From an uncultured Clostridia bacterium (lineage in GTDB: Bacteria > Bacillota > Clostridia > Oscillospirales > Acutalibacteraceae): a stretch of DNA of 64,000 bases. Below the pieces are notes generated by a model. That model was not told where the DNA came from. It made no database searches and saw only the letters and a list, made by a program, of their open reading frames with translations. The translations under genes were made by a program, and so were the position numbers. The DNA lies in NCBI GenBank assembly GCA_947598155.1, contig CANQFC010000003.1, positions 124,001 through 188,000 of the forward strand. Reading direction: 5' to 3'. Positions 17,033 to 25,783 of the stretch are shown in pieces (the first letter of the stretch is position 1; every line of letters begins with the position of its first letter).

Positions 17033-18949
17033 ATGGCGCAAATCAAGCTCCCGAGCTATCCGCTTATAACTATTGACCCTTTTATGAGCATCTGGTCGCC
17101 CTCCGACAAGCTTTACGGCAGTGACTCCGTAATTTGGCACGGTCAGAAAAAGAAACTGCGCGGGTATATACTTATTGACCGCACAGATTCCTATTGCTTT
17201 ATGGGCGTTCCAGAAAAAGGCGCTGAAATTATACCGCAAACCGAGTTAGACGTTACCCCTCTTGTAACCGAATACGTTTTTCAAAACAAAATACTCAAGC
17301 TGACGCTGAAATTTTGGACGCCGCTGATTATCGACGATATTTACAAGCTGTCGCTGCCCGTTTCTTTTATTGACTACAAAGCGGAGTTCCTTGACGGCAA
17401 GCGCCGCGAATTTGAAATTTTAATTGATGTTGACAAAAGCTTTTGCTTTAATAAAACGCGCAAAAGGCTTACGGGCGACGAAAAAAACTGCGGCGTTCTT
17501 TCACTTGCGTTTATGGGGTGTAAGAACCAAACGCCTCTTAATAAGAGCGGCGACGGCGTTTCCGCCGATTGGGGATACATCTATATTGCGGGCGAAAATT
17601 GCTCCTGCAAATTTGACAAAACGGGAATACGCGCAGTCAGCGAAAAGACGGAGGGTTCGTTCATTTTCGCCTATGACGACGTAAAATCAATAGAATATAT
17701 GGGAACGCAGTACCCCTGCCTTTGGACGGAAAAATACGGCGATATTTTAAAAGCTATCGTGTACGCGCGCGAAAACCGCCCTGAGCTTTTGAACAGCGCC
17801 GAAAGATTAAACGAGCGTCTCCTTTCCGATTCCGAAAAATTCGGCGAAAGCTATCAGAAAATTTTGACGGCATCTTACAGGCAAGTTCTTGCTGGGCACA
17901 AGCTCTTCAGGGGCAAAGACGGCGAAATCTATTATTTTTCAAAAGAATGCCACTCAAACGGCTGTATTAACACCGTCGATATTTCTTATCCGTCCATGCC
18001 GATTTTTTTGCTCTACAACCCCTCTCTTATAAAAGGTATGGTAACTGGCATTTTCGAGTTTGCCCGAATGAGCTGTTGGAAATTTGACTTTGCTCCGCAC
18101 GATATTGGCCGGTATCCTATTGCGAACGGGCAGGCCTACGGGCACAAAAATTCACCGCTTTTTCCGAGGAAAAAAATATACCGCGAAAACGTATGCCGTT
18201 TCCCGTTAAAATCCCAGATGCCCGTGGAGGAATGCGGCAATATGCTCGCGCTTACCTACCTTCACTACCTGTTTTCGGGTGACAAATCCGTTATTGAGCG
18301 CAACTACGATATGCTTGAAAAATGGGCGAACTACCTTGTAAATGCGGGAGTGTTGCTCGAAAATCAGCTTTGCACGGACGATTTTGCCGGCCACAGCGAA
18401 AAAAATATCAATCTCGCAATTAAGGGCGTTTTGGGTATAGCGTTTTTTGCGAAAATAAGCGACGCTTTAGGCAAGGAAACAAATATGTGGGACACCGCGA
18501 GGTCATATGCCGAAAAGCTTTGTTCATTTGCCCTGCCCGACGGCACTTTGCCTTTCTCGGCGGGCGACAAAGACACTTGGAGCCTTAAATACAATATGGT
18601 TTGGGATAAAATTCTTGCGTTTTCCCTTTTCCCGAAAGAGCTTTATGAGGCCGAAAGCCGTAAATACAAAGAAAAGCTCGGCAACTTCGGCGTTCCGCTC
18701 GATTACAGGAGCTCGCTTGCAAAAACAGACTGGATGCTTTGGGCGGCCGTTCTTGACAGCGCCGACGACTCGGTTAAAATATTCTCCGACGCTATTGTAA
18801 AATATCTGTCGGAAACAAAAGAACCGTACCCGTTCCCTGACTGGATTGACACAAACGAAGCTTTCCGCCACGGATTTGCCCACCGCACCGTTCAGGGCGG
18901 CCTTTGGTTGCCGATTTTGGCGGATAAGTTCGGCGCGGATAAAAAATAA
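17033..18949 (+). CDS. Glutaminase GtaA-like family protein (DUF5127/DUF4965/DUF1793 type)
   Basis: This 638-residue protein opens with LPSYPLITIDPFMSIWSPSD, the characteristic start of the GtaA-like family. The N-terminal beta-rich part (to about residue 270) is followed by an alpha-helical toroid. The latter contains DISYPSMPIFLLYNPSLIKGM, FAPHDIGRYPIANGQ, MPVEECGNMLALTYLHYLF, DDFAGHSEKNINLAIKGV, LKYNMVWDKILAFSLF and FRHGFAHRTVQGGLW. Fungal relatives are called glutaminase A, but many bacterial members probably act on glycans or glycoconjugates. No signal peptide is present, so it should be cytoplasmic. Ribosome site AGAGGTG. Likely co-transcribed with the preceding gene. Substrate uncertain. 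Confidence 0.8.
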   Translation: MAQIKLPSYPLITIDPFMSIWSPSDKLYGSDSVIWHGQKKKLRGYILIDRTDSYCFMGVPEKGAEIIPQTELDVTPLVTEYVFQNKILKLTLKFWTPLIIDDIYKLSLPVSFIDYKAEFLDGKRREFEILIDVDKSFCFNKTRKRLTGDEKNCGVLSLAFMGCKNQTPLNKSGDGVSADWGYIYIAGENCSCKFDKTGIRAVSEKTEGSFIFAYDDVKSIEYMGTQYPCLWTEKYGDILKAIVYARENRPELLNSAERLNERLLSDSEKFGESYQKILTASYRQVLAGHKLFRGKDGEIYYFSKECHSNGCINTVDISYPSMPIFLLYNPSLIKGMVTGIFEFARMSCWKFDFAPHDIGRYPIANGQAYGHKNSPLFPRKKIYRENVCRFPLKSQMPVEECGNMLALTYLHYLFSGDKSVIERNYDMLEKWANYLVNAGVLLENQLCTDDFAGHSEKNINLAIKGVLGIAFFAKISDALGKETNMWDTARSYAEKLCSFALPDGTLPFSAGDKDTWSLKYNMVWDKILAFSLFPKELYEAESRKYKEKLGNFGVPLDYRSSLAKTDWMLWAAVLDSADDSVKIFSDAIVKYLSETKEPYPFPDWIDTNEAFRHGFAHRTVQGGLWLPILADKFGADKK

Positions 18950-18962
18950 TTCTCATTAAATA

Positions 18963-18992
18963 AGGCTCGGTTAACCCGAGCCTTTGGTTTTT
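18963..18992 (+). terminator. Terminator after the GtaA-like gene
   Basis: A 7-bp stem (GGCTCGG/CCGAGCC) followed by TTTGGTTTTT, 14 bases past the stop. Confidence 0.85.
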
Positions 18993-19047
18993 AATAGGGG
19001 CTTGCCCCGTTTTTGCTTTAAGGCGAGGGGAGCCGAACCCGCCTTAT
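18993..19047 (+). repeat. Short relatives of the dispersed repeat
   Basis: TAATAGGGGCTTGCCCCG is followed by TTGCTTTAAGGCGAGGGGAGCCGAAC. The second block recurs at 23542-23568. These look like deleted or recombined forms of the intergenic repeat family. Confidence 0.55.
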
Positions 19048-21459
19048 CTATATGTATTTTAGACAAAGATTTAAAACGCGCTTAGCGGTTCTCTGCATTT
19101 CGCCCGTAGTAATGCCCTCGGCCCTGCCGAGCGTTTTAAGAAGCGTACCGTCCGGCTTTTCTTTGCCCATCCTGTCGCCGCCGGGCATTAAAACGTCTAC
19201 CGACGAGCGCACTCTGTAAGCGTTGTCGCACATTTTCGGAAATTCGGGGGATTTGCTCCTGCGCATCCACCAATCCGTCATCACTGTGCCGTCAAAGCCC
19301 CATTCGTCACGCAAAATCCGCTGGCAAAGCTCATAATTGTAGTGTCCCCAAACGCCGTTTATCTTGTTGTAGGATGTCATAATGCAGTTTGGCTTGCCCT
19401 CTTTTACGCAGATTTCAAACCCGCGGAGATAAATCTCTCTGAGCGCTCTTTCGGAAATACGTGAATCGTTATGCGTTCGGTTTGTCTCCTGATTATTGCA
19501 GGCAAAATGCTTGGGAGTCGCACTGCCGCCGAATTTTTGAATACCGCGTACTGCCGCCGCGCCCATTTTGCCCGTAAGAACAGGGTCCTCCGAGTAGTAC
19601 TCAAAATTTCGCCCGCAGAGGGGATTTCTGTGAATGTTCATTCCGGGCGCTAAAAGAATATCACTTCCCTTTTCCTTCATCTCTGCCGACAGCGCCGAAT
19701 AAACGTCCTCAACAAGCTGAACGTCAAACGAGGAGGCAAATGCCGTGCCTATGGGTATCAGCGAGCAGTAATGCAAAAGCCTTATTCCCGACGGTCCGTC
19801 GGTTGTTATCACAGCGGGCACGCCCTTTTCACGGAGGCTTTCGGTAACTCCGCCCATAGCGCCGGCGTTTCCCTTCGCGCCTAACGGACTGTCCATTTTG
19901 TACGCGCCTCTTGAAATGGCCTCAAGCTCGGTCAAATCAAGCTGAGCGGTAAATTCGTCAAGCGTGCATTTGCCCAGCTTAACGTCTGAAAGCTTAAGCC
20001 CTTTGTCGCCGGTCATAGGAATCGGCTGGGGAAGATTTTCAAGAATTATTTTTTTTAGGTCGTACTTTCTTTTCGGCGCTTTTTCAAATACCGTGCCGCT
20101 TTCAAGAATTTTTTTCCTGTTAAAATCGGCAGTTGCCGCCGAAACCTGACAAAGCTTTTTAAAGCATACGGTCTTTCCCTCAAATCTGCTCCAAACCTTT
20201 TTTGTATCTCTTACGTTTGCGCCGATGTGTATTTTATATTCGCCTGCCTGCAAGACGTAAGAATAAGGGAACCCGGTAACTCCGCTGTCGTCATAAGATG
20301 TAAAATAATATTTCGGAACGCTGATTTCAAGCGTCTGCTTTTCGCCCGGATTTAAAGTTTTCGTCTTGGCAAAGCCCACAAGCTCTAAATCCGGATTGCC
20401 TAAAACGCCTTTAGGCTTTGAAAGGTACGCCTGAACCGATTCCTTACCGCAAACCGCGCCCGTATTTGTTACGCTTACGGTAAAATCAACCGAATCCTCA
20501 AGGACTTCAGCGTCTTCATACTCAATATTAAACGACGTATAAGAAAGACCGTATCCGAACGGATATATTACGTTTGTCGGGTCGTCGGTCTCAAAGCCTC
20601 TGTAACCCACATAAATGTCCTCGGCATATTCGTTATAAGCCTTTTTGCCGAAATTGCCGAATGCCGCCGCTTTGCTGTAATCCTTGGCTACGGTATCGGG
20701 GAGCTTGCCGCACGGATTTACGTTTCCGCAGAGGACGTCGGCGACGCCCGCGCCGCTTTCCATACCGCCCTGCCAAGCTATTAAAACCGCGCCGATTTTA
20801 TCGCCCATTTCCTCAAATACCGTCATATCAATGACACTTCCGATATTGAGAATTACTGTAACCTTGTCAAAATATTCCGTAATTAAATCAAGATTTGCTT
20901 TTTCCTCATCGGTTATGTAATAACTGCCCTTTTCGAGTACGTTTTCACGGTCCTCACCCGAAGAACGGCCCACAATAAATATAGCGTCGCTGCTTTTTTC
21001 AGCGGCGGATTTGACCGTTTCTCTCGTCAGAACCATATCGGGATAAAACCTCGGCCACATTCCCCAAACGCCATGGTCAACGGGGTTTTCGGCGACCCAT
21101 TTTGAGTAAATATCCGCAAGATGCGTGTTATACTTAACGCCGCACTCATTTAACCCGTCGATTAAATTTTTGCCGTAAGGAATTTTCACGTCTCCGCCTG
21201 AGCCGTACCCCGTAAAGAACCAATCAAACTGATTTCTGCCGAATACAGAAACAGTCGTTTCCTCGGAATAAGGCAAAACGCCGTCATTTTTAAGCAGTAC
21301 GCACGTTTCAGCCGCCGCTTTCCTCAAAATCTCGGGCATTCCGTCCGTTACAACGGGGTCGCCCAGCGCATTGACCGCCTCTTCCTGAGAAACGCCGTTC
21401 GTAATTTTTTCTCCGATTTTAACGCCTAATTTGTAAATCTCTTCCCATATTTTCGGCAA
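19048..21459 (-). CDS. Glycoside hydrolase family 3 beta-glucosidase with permuted domain order
   Basis: This 803-residue enzyme is expected to remove terminal beta-linked sugars. Domains are swapped relative to classical GH3: the alpha/beta sandwich comes first (about residues 25-270, LRKAAAETCVLLKNDGVLP, then SYYITDEEKANLDLI). A fibronectin III-like domain follows (FGYGLSYTSFNIEYED to the low 400s), and the TIM barrel is at the C-terminus. The barrel holds TDGPSGIRL, GRNFEYYSEDPVLTG, KHFACNNQE and GFDGTVMTDWW, whose Asp is the expected nucleophile. The same order is known for some Butyrivibrio and Ruminococcus beta-glucosidases. There is no signal peptide, so it is probably intracellular, acting on imported oligosaccharides. 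Single-gene unit. Confidence 0.92.
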   Translation of the reverse strand: MPKIWEEIYKLGVKIGEKITNGVSQEEAVNALGDPVVTDGMPEILRKAAAETCVLLKNDGVLPYSEETTVSVFGRNQFDWFFTGYGSGGDVKIPYGKNLIDGLNECGVKYNTHLADIYSKWVAENPVDHGVWGMWPRFYPDMVLTRETVKSAAEKSSDAIFIVGRSSGEDRENVLEKGSYYITDEEKANLDLITEYFDKVTVILNIGSVIDMTVFEEMGDKIGAVLIAWQGGMESGAGVADVLCGNVNPCGKLPDTVAKDYSKAAAFGNFGKKAYNEYAEDIYVGYRGFETDDPTNVIYPFGYGLSYTSFNIEYEDAEVLEDSVDFTVSVTNTGAVCGKESVQAYLSKPKGVLGNPDLELVGFAKTKTLNPGEKQTLEISVPKYYFTSYDDSGVTGFPYSYVLQAGEYKIHIGANVRDTKKVWSRFEGKTVCFKKLCQVSAATADFNRKKILESGTVFEKAPKRKYDLKKIILENLPQPIPMTGDKGLKLSDVKLGKCTLDEFTAQLDLTELEAISRGAYKMDSPLGAKGNAGAMGGVTESLREKGVPAVITTDGPSGIRLLHYCSLIPIGTAFASSFDVQLVEDVYSALSAEMKEKGSDILLAPGMNIHRNPLCGRNFEYYSEDPVLTGKMGAAAVRGIQKFGGSATPKHFACNNQETNRTHNDSRISERALREIYLRGFEICVKEGKPNCIMTSYNKINGVWGHYNYELCQRILRDEWGFDGTVMTDWWMRRSKSPEFPKMCDNAYRVRSSVDVLMPGGDRMGKEKPDGTLLKTLGRAEGITTGEMQRTAKRVLNLCLKYI

Positions 21460-21562
21460 GGTAAATCCCTCCTTTTTTATTTTACAAAATCATTCTATCA
21501 TAAAAGAATCATTTATTCAACCGTAAGCGCGGTTCTAAGGAGATTTAATATTTTAACAATCT

Positions 21563-21610
21563 AAAAAAGCCTCATACAGCAGATTTTGCTCTGCCGTATA
21601 AGGCTGTTTT
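21563..21610 (-). terminator. Terminator after gapA
   Basis: An imperfect hairpin (GCCTTATACGGCAGAG paired with the arm ending ATGAGGC) is followed by TTTTTT on the minus strand, about 60 bases past the gapA stop. Confidence 0.8.
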
Positions 21611-21671
21611 TATGTCGGTTTTACCGTGTTATGCGCGGTGAAACGCGTTTTTTTCTTGCGGATACTCGGGA

Positions 21672-22706
21672 TTAAAGCTCCGCAAAGTATTTGATAGTTC
21701 TAACCATCTGTGATGTGTATGAGTTTTCATTGTCATACCAAGAAACTACCTGTACTTCATAGAGGCCGTCGGCAATCTTAGAAACCATAGTCTGTGTAGC
21801 GTCAAAGAGTGAGCCGTACTTCATACCGATAACATCAGAAGAAACGATGGGGTCAACATTGTAGCCAAAGCTCTCAGATGAGGCGGCCTTCATAGCGGCG
21901 TTGATGCCGTCAACCGTTACATCGTCGCCCTTAACAACGGCTGTAAGGATTGTTGTTGAACCTGTCGGAACGGGAACTCTCTGCGCAGAGCCGATAAGCT
22001 TGCCGTTAAGCTCGGGAATAACAAGGCCGATTGCCTTTGCCGCGCCCGTTGAGTTGGGAACGATGTTTGCGGCGCCTGCTCTTGCTCTTCTCATATCGCC
22101 CTTTCTGTGAGGACCGTCAAGAATCATCTGGTCGCCAGTGTAAGCGTGAATAGTTGACATAATGCCCGACTGAATGGGAGCATAGTCGTTAAGAGCCTTT
22201 GCCATGGGAGCCAAGCAGTTTGTTGTGCAGGACGCGGCGGAAATAATTTGATCCTCGGCGGTAAGAGTCTTCTCGTTAACCGAGTAAACGATTGTTTTAA
22301 GGTCGTTGCCGGCAGGAGCGGAAATAACAACTTTCTTAGCGCCTGCGTTAACGTGAGCCATTGCCTTATCCTTTGAGCAGTAGAAACCCGTGCACTCAAG
22401 AACTACGTCAACGCCGATTTCTCCCCAAGGAAGCTCGGCGGCGTTTGCCATAGCGTAAATTTTAAGAGTTTTACCGTCAACTGTGATTGTGCCTGCCTCA
22501 TCGTCGGCAGAAACTGTGTGAAGATTTTCGCCGATTTTGCCGCAGTAGCCGCCCTGCGCGGTATCATACTTGAGAAGATTTGCGAGCATTGAGGGCTTTG
22601 TAAGGTCGTTGATAGCAACAACATCGTACCCTTCAGCGCCGAACATCTGTCTGAAAGCAAGGCGTCCGATACGACCAAAGCCGTTGATTGCAACTTTAAC
22701 TGACAT
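21672..22706 (-). CDS. gapA: Glyceraldehyde-3-phosphate dehydrogenase
   Basis: This 344-residue glycolytic enzyme oxidises glyceraldehyde-3-phosphate with NAD. Rossmann motif [16 protein letters not shown] is at the N-terminus and catalytic [13 protein letters not shown] around Cys160. ATG at 22706 has TTGGAGG at 7 bases. The -1 context includes Asn-Asp after the second beta strand (AINDL), consistent with NAD preference. Monocistronic, with its own promoter and terminator. No sign of a phosphoglycerate kinase neighbour. Confidence 0.97.
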   Translation of the reverse strand: MSVKVAINGFGRIGRLAFRQMFGAEGYDVVAINDLTKPSMLANLLKYDTAQGGYCGKIGENLHTVSADDEAGTITVDGKTLKIYAMANAAELPWGEIGVDVVLECTGFYCSKDKAMAHVNAGAKKVVISAPAGNDLKTIVYSVNEKTLTAEDQIISAASCTTNCLAPMAKALNDYAPIQSGIMSTIHAYTGDQMILDGPHRKGDMRRARAGAANIVPNSTGAAKAIGLVIPELNGKLIGSAQRVPVPTGSTTILTAVVKGDDVTVDGINAAMKAASSESFGYNVDPIVSSDVIGMKYGSLFDATQTMVSKIADGLYEVQVVSWYDNENSYTSQMVRTIKYFAEL

Positions 22707-22763
22707 TTTAAATTCCTCCAATAAAGTTATTTATTATTTATTATTCGCATTATTGCAAATAAT

Positions 22764-22792
22764 ATTTTATTACATCTCGTTAAGTTTTGCAA
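22764..22792 (-). promoter_or_regulatory. Promoter of gapA
   Basis: -35 TTGCAA (22787-22792), 17-base spacer, -10 TAAAAT (22764-22769) on the minus strand. Confidence 0.7.
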
Positions 22793-22903
22793 GAGAAAAA
22801 ATGTAATTTTTGCCAATTTGTCAAGGTTTTGTCATACTGCCGAAAATTCGGTGAATAAAAATAAAAAATGCGTGTAATATTTATAGTACGAGGCGGCGAA
22901 TTT

Positions 22904-23506
22904 ATGGAAAAAAGAGAAAAACTGCGTGAAGAATTGCACGAAAATTTTTCTTCGGCTCTGCTTGAAGACGATATTTCGTTTCTTCACACGCTCTATTCAA
23001 AACTGAAAAAACTTAACAGGAGCATACTTGACGCCGAAACGGAATGCGTTGATTTGTCTGATTTATCGGAAAACATCTGTATAGCTTCGGATATTCTTCT
23101 GCGGGATTCAGGCAAAACAGTGGTTTTCTGCGGAAACGACACGTCTCCCGTTTTTGGGAATAGACAAATTTTAACTAAAGCCGTTTTGGAGGCTGTAAGC
23201 GGCGCGTGCGTTTTAGGAAAAGGCTCGCTGATAACGGTAAAGACCTGCGAACACAGCGATTTTGTTACCGTGGAAATTCAGGGCGGCGGAAGATTTTTAT
23301 TTAACGGCGGCGAAGGAGCGGATTTCATCAGAAACGCGGTTAAGCGTTTCGGCGGCGAAACGGTTACGGTGTCGGGCAGAGAGTATTCCTCTGTCGTAAT
23401 GGCATTTAAAAAGTCCGCAAATCTCCGCCCACTTGAAAACAGGAGCTTTATAGACCTTGTTACCGACCGTCTGTCGCCGGTTTTCATTGAACTTTACGGA
23501 TTATAA
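22904..23506 (+). CDS. Protein with histidine-kinase-like ATPase fold, no kinase core
   Basis: Starting at MEKREKLREELHEN (a weak GAGGCGG site precedes it; the frame is open 12 codons further), the product has about 200 residues. The first ~60 are helical and charged. After that the order of segments resembles a HATPase_c domain: FGNRQILTKAVLEAVSGACV in the N-box position, then VTVEIQGGGRFLFNGGEGADFIRNAVKRFGGE in the G-box region. The canonical N-box Asn and DxGxG are degenerate, and there is no obvious phospho-accepting His. It may be an anti-sigma-like or scaffold remnant of a sensor kinase. Adjacent genes give no hint. Tentative. Confidence 0.5.
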   Translation: MEKREKLREELHENFSSALLEDDISFLHTLYSKLKKLNRSILDAETECVDLSDLSENICIASDILLRDSGKTVVFCGNDTSPVFGNRQILTKAVLEAVSGACVLGKGSLITVKTCEHSDFVTVEIQGGGRFLFNGGEGADFIRNAVKRFGGETVTVSGREYSSVVMAFKKSANLRPLENRSFIDLVTDRLSPVFIELYGL

Positions 23507-23640
23507 CTTAGGCAAGCCCCTTATTGAATGACGGGCAAGCCTATTGCTTTAAGGCGAGGGGAGCCGAACACGCTTTACAAATTTCGGAAAATCGTATATA
23601 ATGACGGGGCAGGCTCCTTATTGAATAAATGAAACAAATA
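23507..23640 (+). repeat. Mosaic of short dispersed-repeat pieces carrying the bsh promoter
   Basis: Two inverted end-fragments are visible: AACTTAGGCAAGCCCCTTATTGAAT at the left, and GACGGGGCAGGCTCCTTATTGAATAAATG at the right. Between them is the TTGCTTTAAGGCGAGGGGAGCCGAAC block shared with 19.0 kb. The bile salt hydrolase promoter lies inside this mosaic. Confidence 0.6.
23574..23602 (+). promoter_or_regulatory. Promoter of the bile salt hydrolase gene
   Basis: TTTACA (23574-23579), 17-base spacer and TATAAT (23597-23602), about 55 bases before the ATG. It sits between two dispersed-repeat fragments. Confidence 0.7.
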
Positions 23641-23657
23641 TACACAGGAGGGTAATT

Positions 23658-24635
23658 ATGTGCACCGCGGTTACTTACAAAAGCAAAGATTTTTATTTCG
23701 GCAGAACGCTTGATTATGAGCACTCATATTCGGAAGAGATTACGATTACGCCGAGGAAATTCCCGTTGGTTTTCAGAAACGCAAGGGTTATAAACTCCCA
23801 TTTCGCTATAATCGGTATGGCGTTTGTTCAGGACGGCTACCCGCTGTATTACGATGCGGTCAATGAAAAAGGGCTTGCAATGGCAGGTCTTAATTTTGTC
23901 GGCAACGCCCAATACAACGGATTTTCAAACGATAAAGACAACATTGCTCAATTTGAATTTATCCCGTGGATTCTCTCTCAGTGCGCGAGCGTTAACGAGG
24001 CAAAAGCGCTCCTCGGCAAAATCAATATCACAAACACAAACTTCAGCGAGTCTCTGCCGGCTTCTCAGCTTCACTGGATAATCGCCGACCGCGAGGAGGC
24101 AGTTACCGTTGAATCCGTAAAGGACGGTATTCACGTTTACGAAAACCCGGTAGGCGTACTTGCCAATAACCCTCCGTTCCCCGAACAGCTCTTTAATTTG
24201 AATAATTATATGCACCTGTCGCCTAAACAGCCTGAAAACCTGTTTTCCGACTCCCTTAATCTCACGGCGTACAGCAGAGGAATGGGCGCTATGGGTCTTC
24301 CCGGCGACTTATCGTCACAGTCGCGTTTTGTCAGAGCGTCGTTTGTTAAAATGAATTCCATTTCCGGAAACGGCGAAAACGAAAGCGTCAGCCAGTTTTT
24401 CCACATTCTTGACTCCGTTGCCCAACCGCGCGGGTGCTGTGAGGTTCGGAACGGACAGTATGAGATAACCATATACTCCTCATGCTGTAACTGCGATAAG
24501 GGAATCTATTATTACACCACATATGACAACCGCCAAATAACGGCCGTCGATATGAACGCGGAAAATATTGACGAAAACGTTTTGATTCGCTATCCGCTGG
24601 TACTTGAACAGCAAATAGATTTTCAGCAAAAATAA
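23658..24635 (+). CDS. bsh: Choloylglycine hydrolase family protein, probable bile salt hydrolase
   Basis: This 325-residue N-terminal nucleophile hydrolase begins MCTAVTY, so removal of Met exposes catalytic Cys2. Other family residues fall in the expected places: Arg16 and Asp19 (FGRTLDYE), Asn79 (MAGLNFVG), Asn170/Asn171 (VLANNPPF) and Arg223. The signature YSRGMGAMGLPGDLSSQSR is at about 205-223. Members cleave conjugated bile salts or penicillin V; the gut-type clostridial context and the motif set favour bile salt hydrolase. There is no signal peptide, so it is cytoplasmic. Strong GGAGGG ribosome site and its own promoter and terminator. Confidence 0.9.
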   Translation: MCTAVTYKSKDFYFGRTLDYEHSYSEEITITPRKFPLVFRNARVINSHFAIIGMAFVQDGYPLYYDAVNEKGLAMAGLNFVGNAQYNGFSNDKDNIAQFEFIPWILSQCASVNEAKALLGKINITNTNFSESLPASQLHWIIADREEAVTVESVKDGIHVYENPVGVLANNPPFPEQLFNLNNYMHLSPKQPENLFSDSLNLTAYSRGMGAMGLPGDLSSQSRFVRASFVKMNSISGNGENESVSQFFHILDSVAQPRGCCEVRNGQYEITIYSSCCNCDKGIYYYTTYDNRQITAVDMNAENIDENVLIRYPLVLEQQIDFQQK

Positions 24636-24670
24636 GAGATAAAACAGAAACGAATATTTTAAGGAAAAAC

Positions 24671-24705
24671 AAAAATACCGCAGAGTAAAATTCTGCGGTA
24701 TAACT
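24671..24705. terminator. Bidirectional terminator between convergent genes
   Basis: Perfect 10-bp stem ATACCGCAGA/TCTGCGGTAT with a 7-base loop, A-rich on the left and T-rich on the right. It can serve bsh on plus and the acetyltransferase gene on minus. Confidence 0.85.
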
Positions 24706-25194
24706 TTATTCGGCGGGAGAAATTATTTTTTCCATGCCGATTTTTTGTTTTTTCAGCCCTAACTTTTCATAAAATTTAACTGCGTTCACGTTATCCGCCC
24801 ACACATTGAGCGTTACGTTGTAATATCCGTTTTCCTCGGCGTATTTCAGCACATATTCATAAAGAGAAGTGCCGATACGCATATTCCGCACGGACTCGTC
24901 AACGCACAAATCGTCGATATAAAGCGTTTTTATGTCCGTCATATTGTTGTTATCAATAAACTGCTGATGAACGCAAAAGGCATATCCCAACACCTTGCCG
25001 TCTTTTTCCGCCACAAAAATCGGACGGCCGTTGTCGGAAATTATTTCGAGCAACTCGCTGTCGGTATATTTTTTCGTTCCCGCCTTAAAAATGTCGGGTC
25101 TTACATCGCTGTGAACCTTTAAAACCTGGTAAAGCAGGTTGTTTATTGCATCGGCGTCCGAAACCGTTGCTCTGCGGATATTTAAGTTTTCCAT
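24706..25194 (-). CDS. GNAT family N-acetyltransferase
   Basis: This 162-residue protein has the GNAT fold in order. An N-terminal strand-helix (IRRATVSDADAINNLL) comes first. A central strand (VLGYAFCVHQQF) leads into the acetyl-CoA-binding motif A, LYIDDLCVDESVRNMRIGTSLYEY, then motif B NVWADNVNAVKFYEKLGLKKQ. It transfers acetyl from acetyl-CoA to an unidentified amine. The start at MENLNIRR (25194) has GAGG at 8 bases. The broken GNAT at 27393 shares features with it (ADLHHKGRPDLFK versus LKVHSDVRPDIFK), so the two are relatives. Confidence 0.88.
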   Translation of the reverse strand: MENLNIRRATVSDADAINNLLYQVLKVHSDVRPDIFKAGTKKYTDSELLEIISDNGRPIFVAEKDGKVLGYAFCVHQQFIDNNNMTDIKTLYIDDLCVDESVRNMRIGTSLYEYVLKYAEENGYYNVTLNVWADNVNAVKFYEKLGLKKQKIGMEKIISPAE

Positions 25195-25212
25195 TTGAAT
25201 TACCTCATACAA

Positions 25213-25247
25213 TCACGGGGCAAGCCCCTTATTGAATAAATTTAAAT
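25213..25247 (-). repeat. Dispersed-repeat end fragment
   Basis: Contains CACGGGGCAAGCCCCTTATTGAATAAA, the same end seen in copies at 13.5, 23.6 and 38.2 kb. The rest of the gap to 25394 is AT-rich with no visible gene. Confidence 0.6.
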
Positions 25248-25393
25248 TATTTTAGCAAAAAATCTTTCGTTTTTCAAGACAATAAACCCCCAAACAAAAA
25301 AATTACATTCGTAACCCCTGTGTTTACCCGATTTTTACTATCGGCACGGCAACGGACGTTTTTATGCTTTTTCGTAAAAAACGGCTTAACTGT

Positions 25394-25612
25394 GAGCGAA
25401 TATTTGTTATAAATAAAGAGCCTCGGTTCGCGACTTGCGCGTCGAGGCTCTCATAGGTTTTTCACGTTTTAATATCGGACTTAAACGCGAGCGAATATTT
25501 GTGATAAATAAAGAGTCCCAGTTCGCGACTTGCGTGTCGAGGCTCTCATAGGTTTTTCACGCTTAAATATCGGACTTAAACGCGAGCAAATATTTGTTAT
25601 AAATAAGCTCTT
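25394..25612 (-). repeat. 95-bp direct repeat, 2.3 copies, each with a terminator-like hairpin
   Basis: GAGCGAATATTTGTKATAAATAAAGAG starts at 25394 and 25489, with a partial third copy at 25584 (period 95). Each full unit holds AGAGCCTCG/CGAGGCTCT or a close variant, followed on the minus strand by TTTATTT. The repeat runs into the 3' part of the excisionase-like ORF. Confidence 0.85.
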
Positions 25613-25783
25613 TTTTACTATTCGGTAGCCTTTATCGACCTTAACAGCCTTAAAGCAACCTCGTTCAATGAGTTTGTAGACCGTCTGACGGACTACACCA
25701 AGTATCTGCATTACTTCCTCAACGGAGTAGCTTTTCTTCTGAGAAGTCCCGTTGAGTTCTTTAACCCTTGTTTCAATCGACAT
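25481..25783 (-). pseudogene. Excisionase-like helix-turn-helix gene, 3' end replaced by repeat
   Basis: From the ATG at 25783 (AGGAGG site) the first ~60 residues form an excisionase/HTH_17 domain: SYSVEEVMQILGVVRQTVYK, then LIERGCFKAVKVDKGYRIVKKS. After about residue 60 (near 25604) the frame enters the 95-bp repeat and continues as unrelated sequence to 25481. The normal C-terminal end (a Trp-containing helix in most relatives) is missing. Such small proteins direct excision or regulate conjugative elements. The start overlaps the end of the upstream HTH pseudogene, so both were one operon. Confidence 0.65.

Noticed and set aside
25481-25604. C-terminal extension of the excisionase-like frame
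   Set aside because: It is read-through into the 95-bp repeat and not a native protein end, so the gene is listed as a pseudogene.
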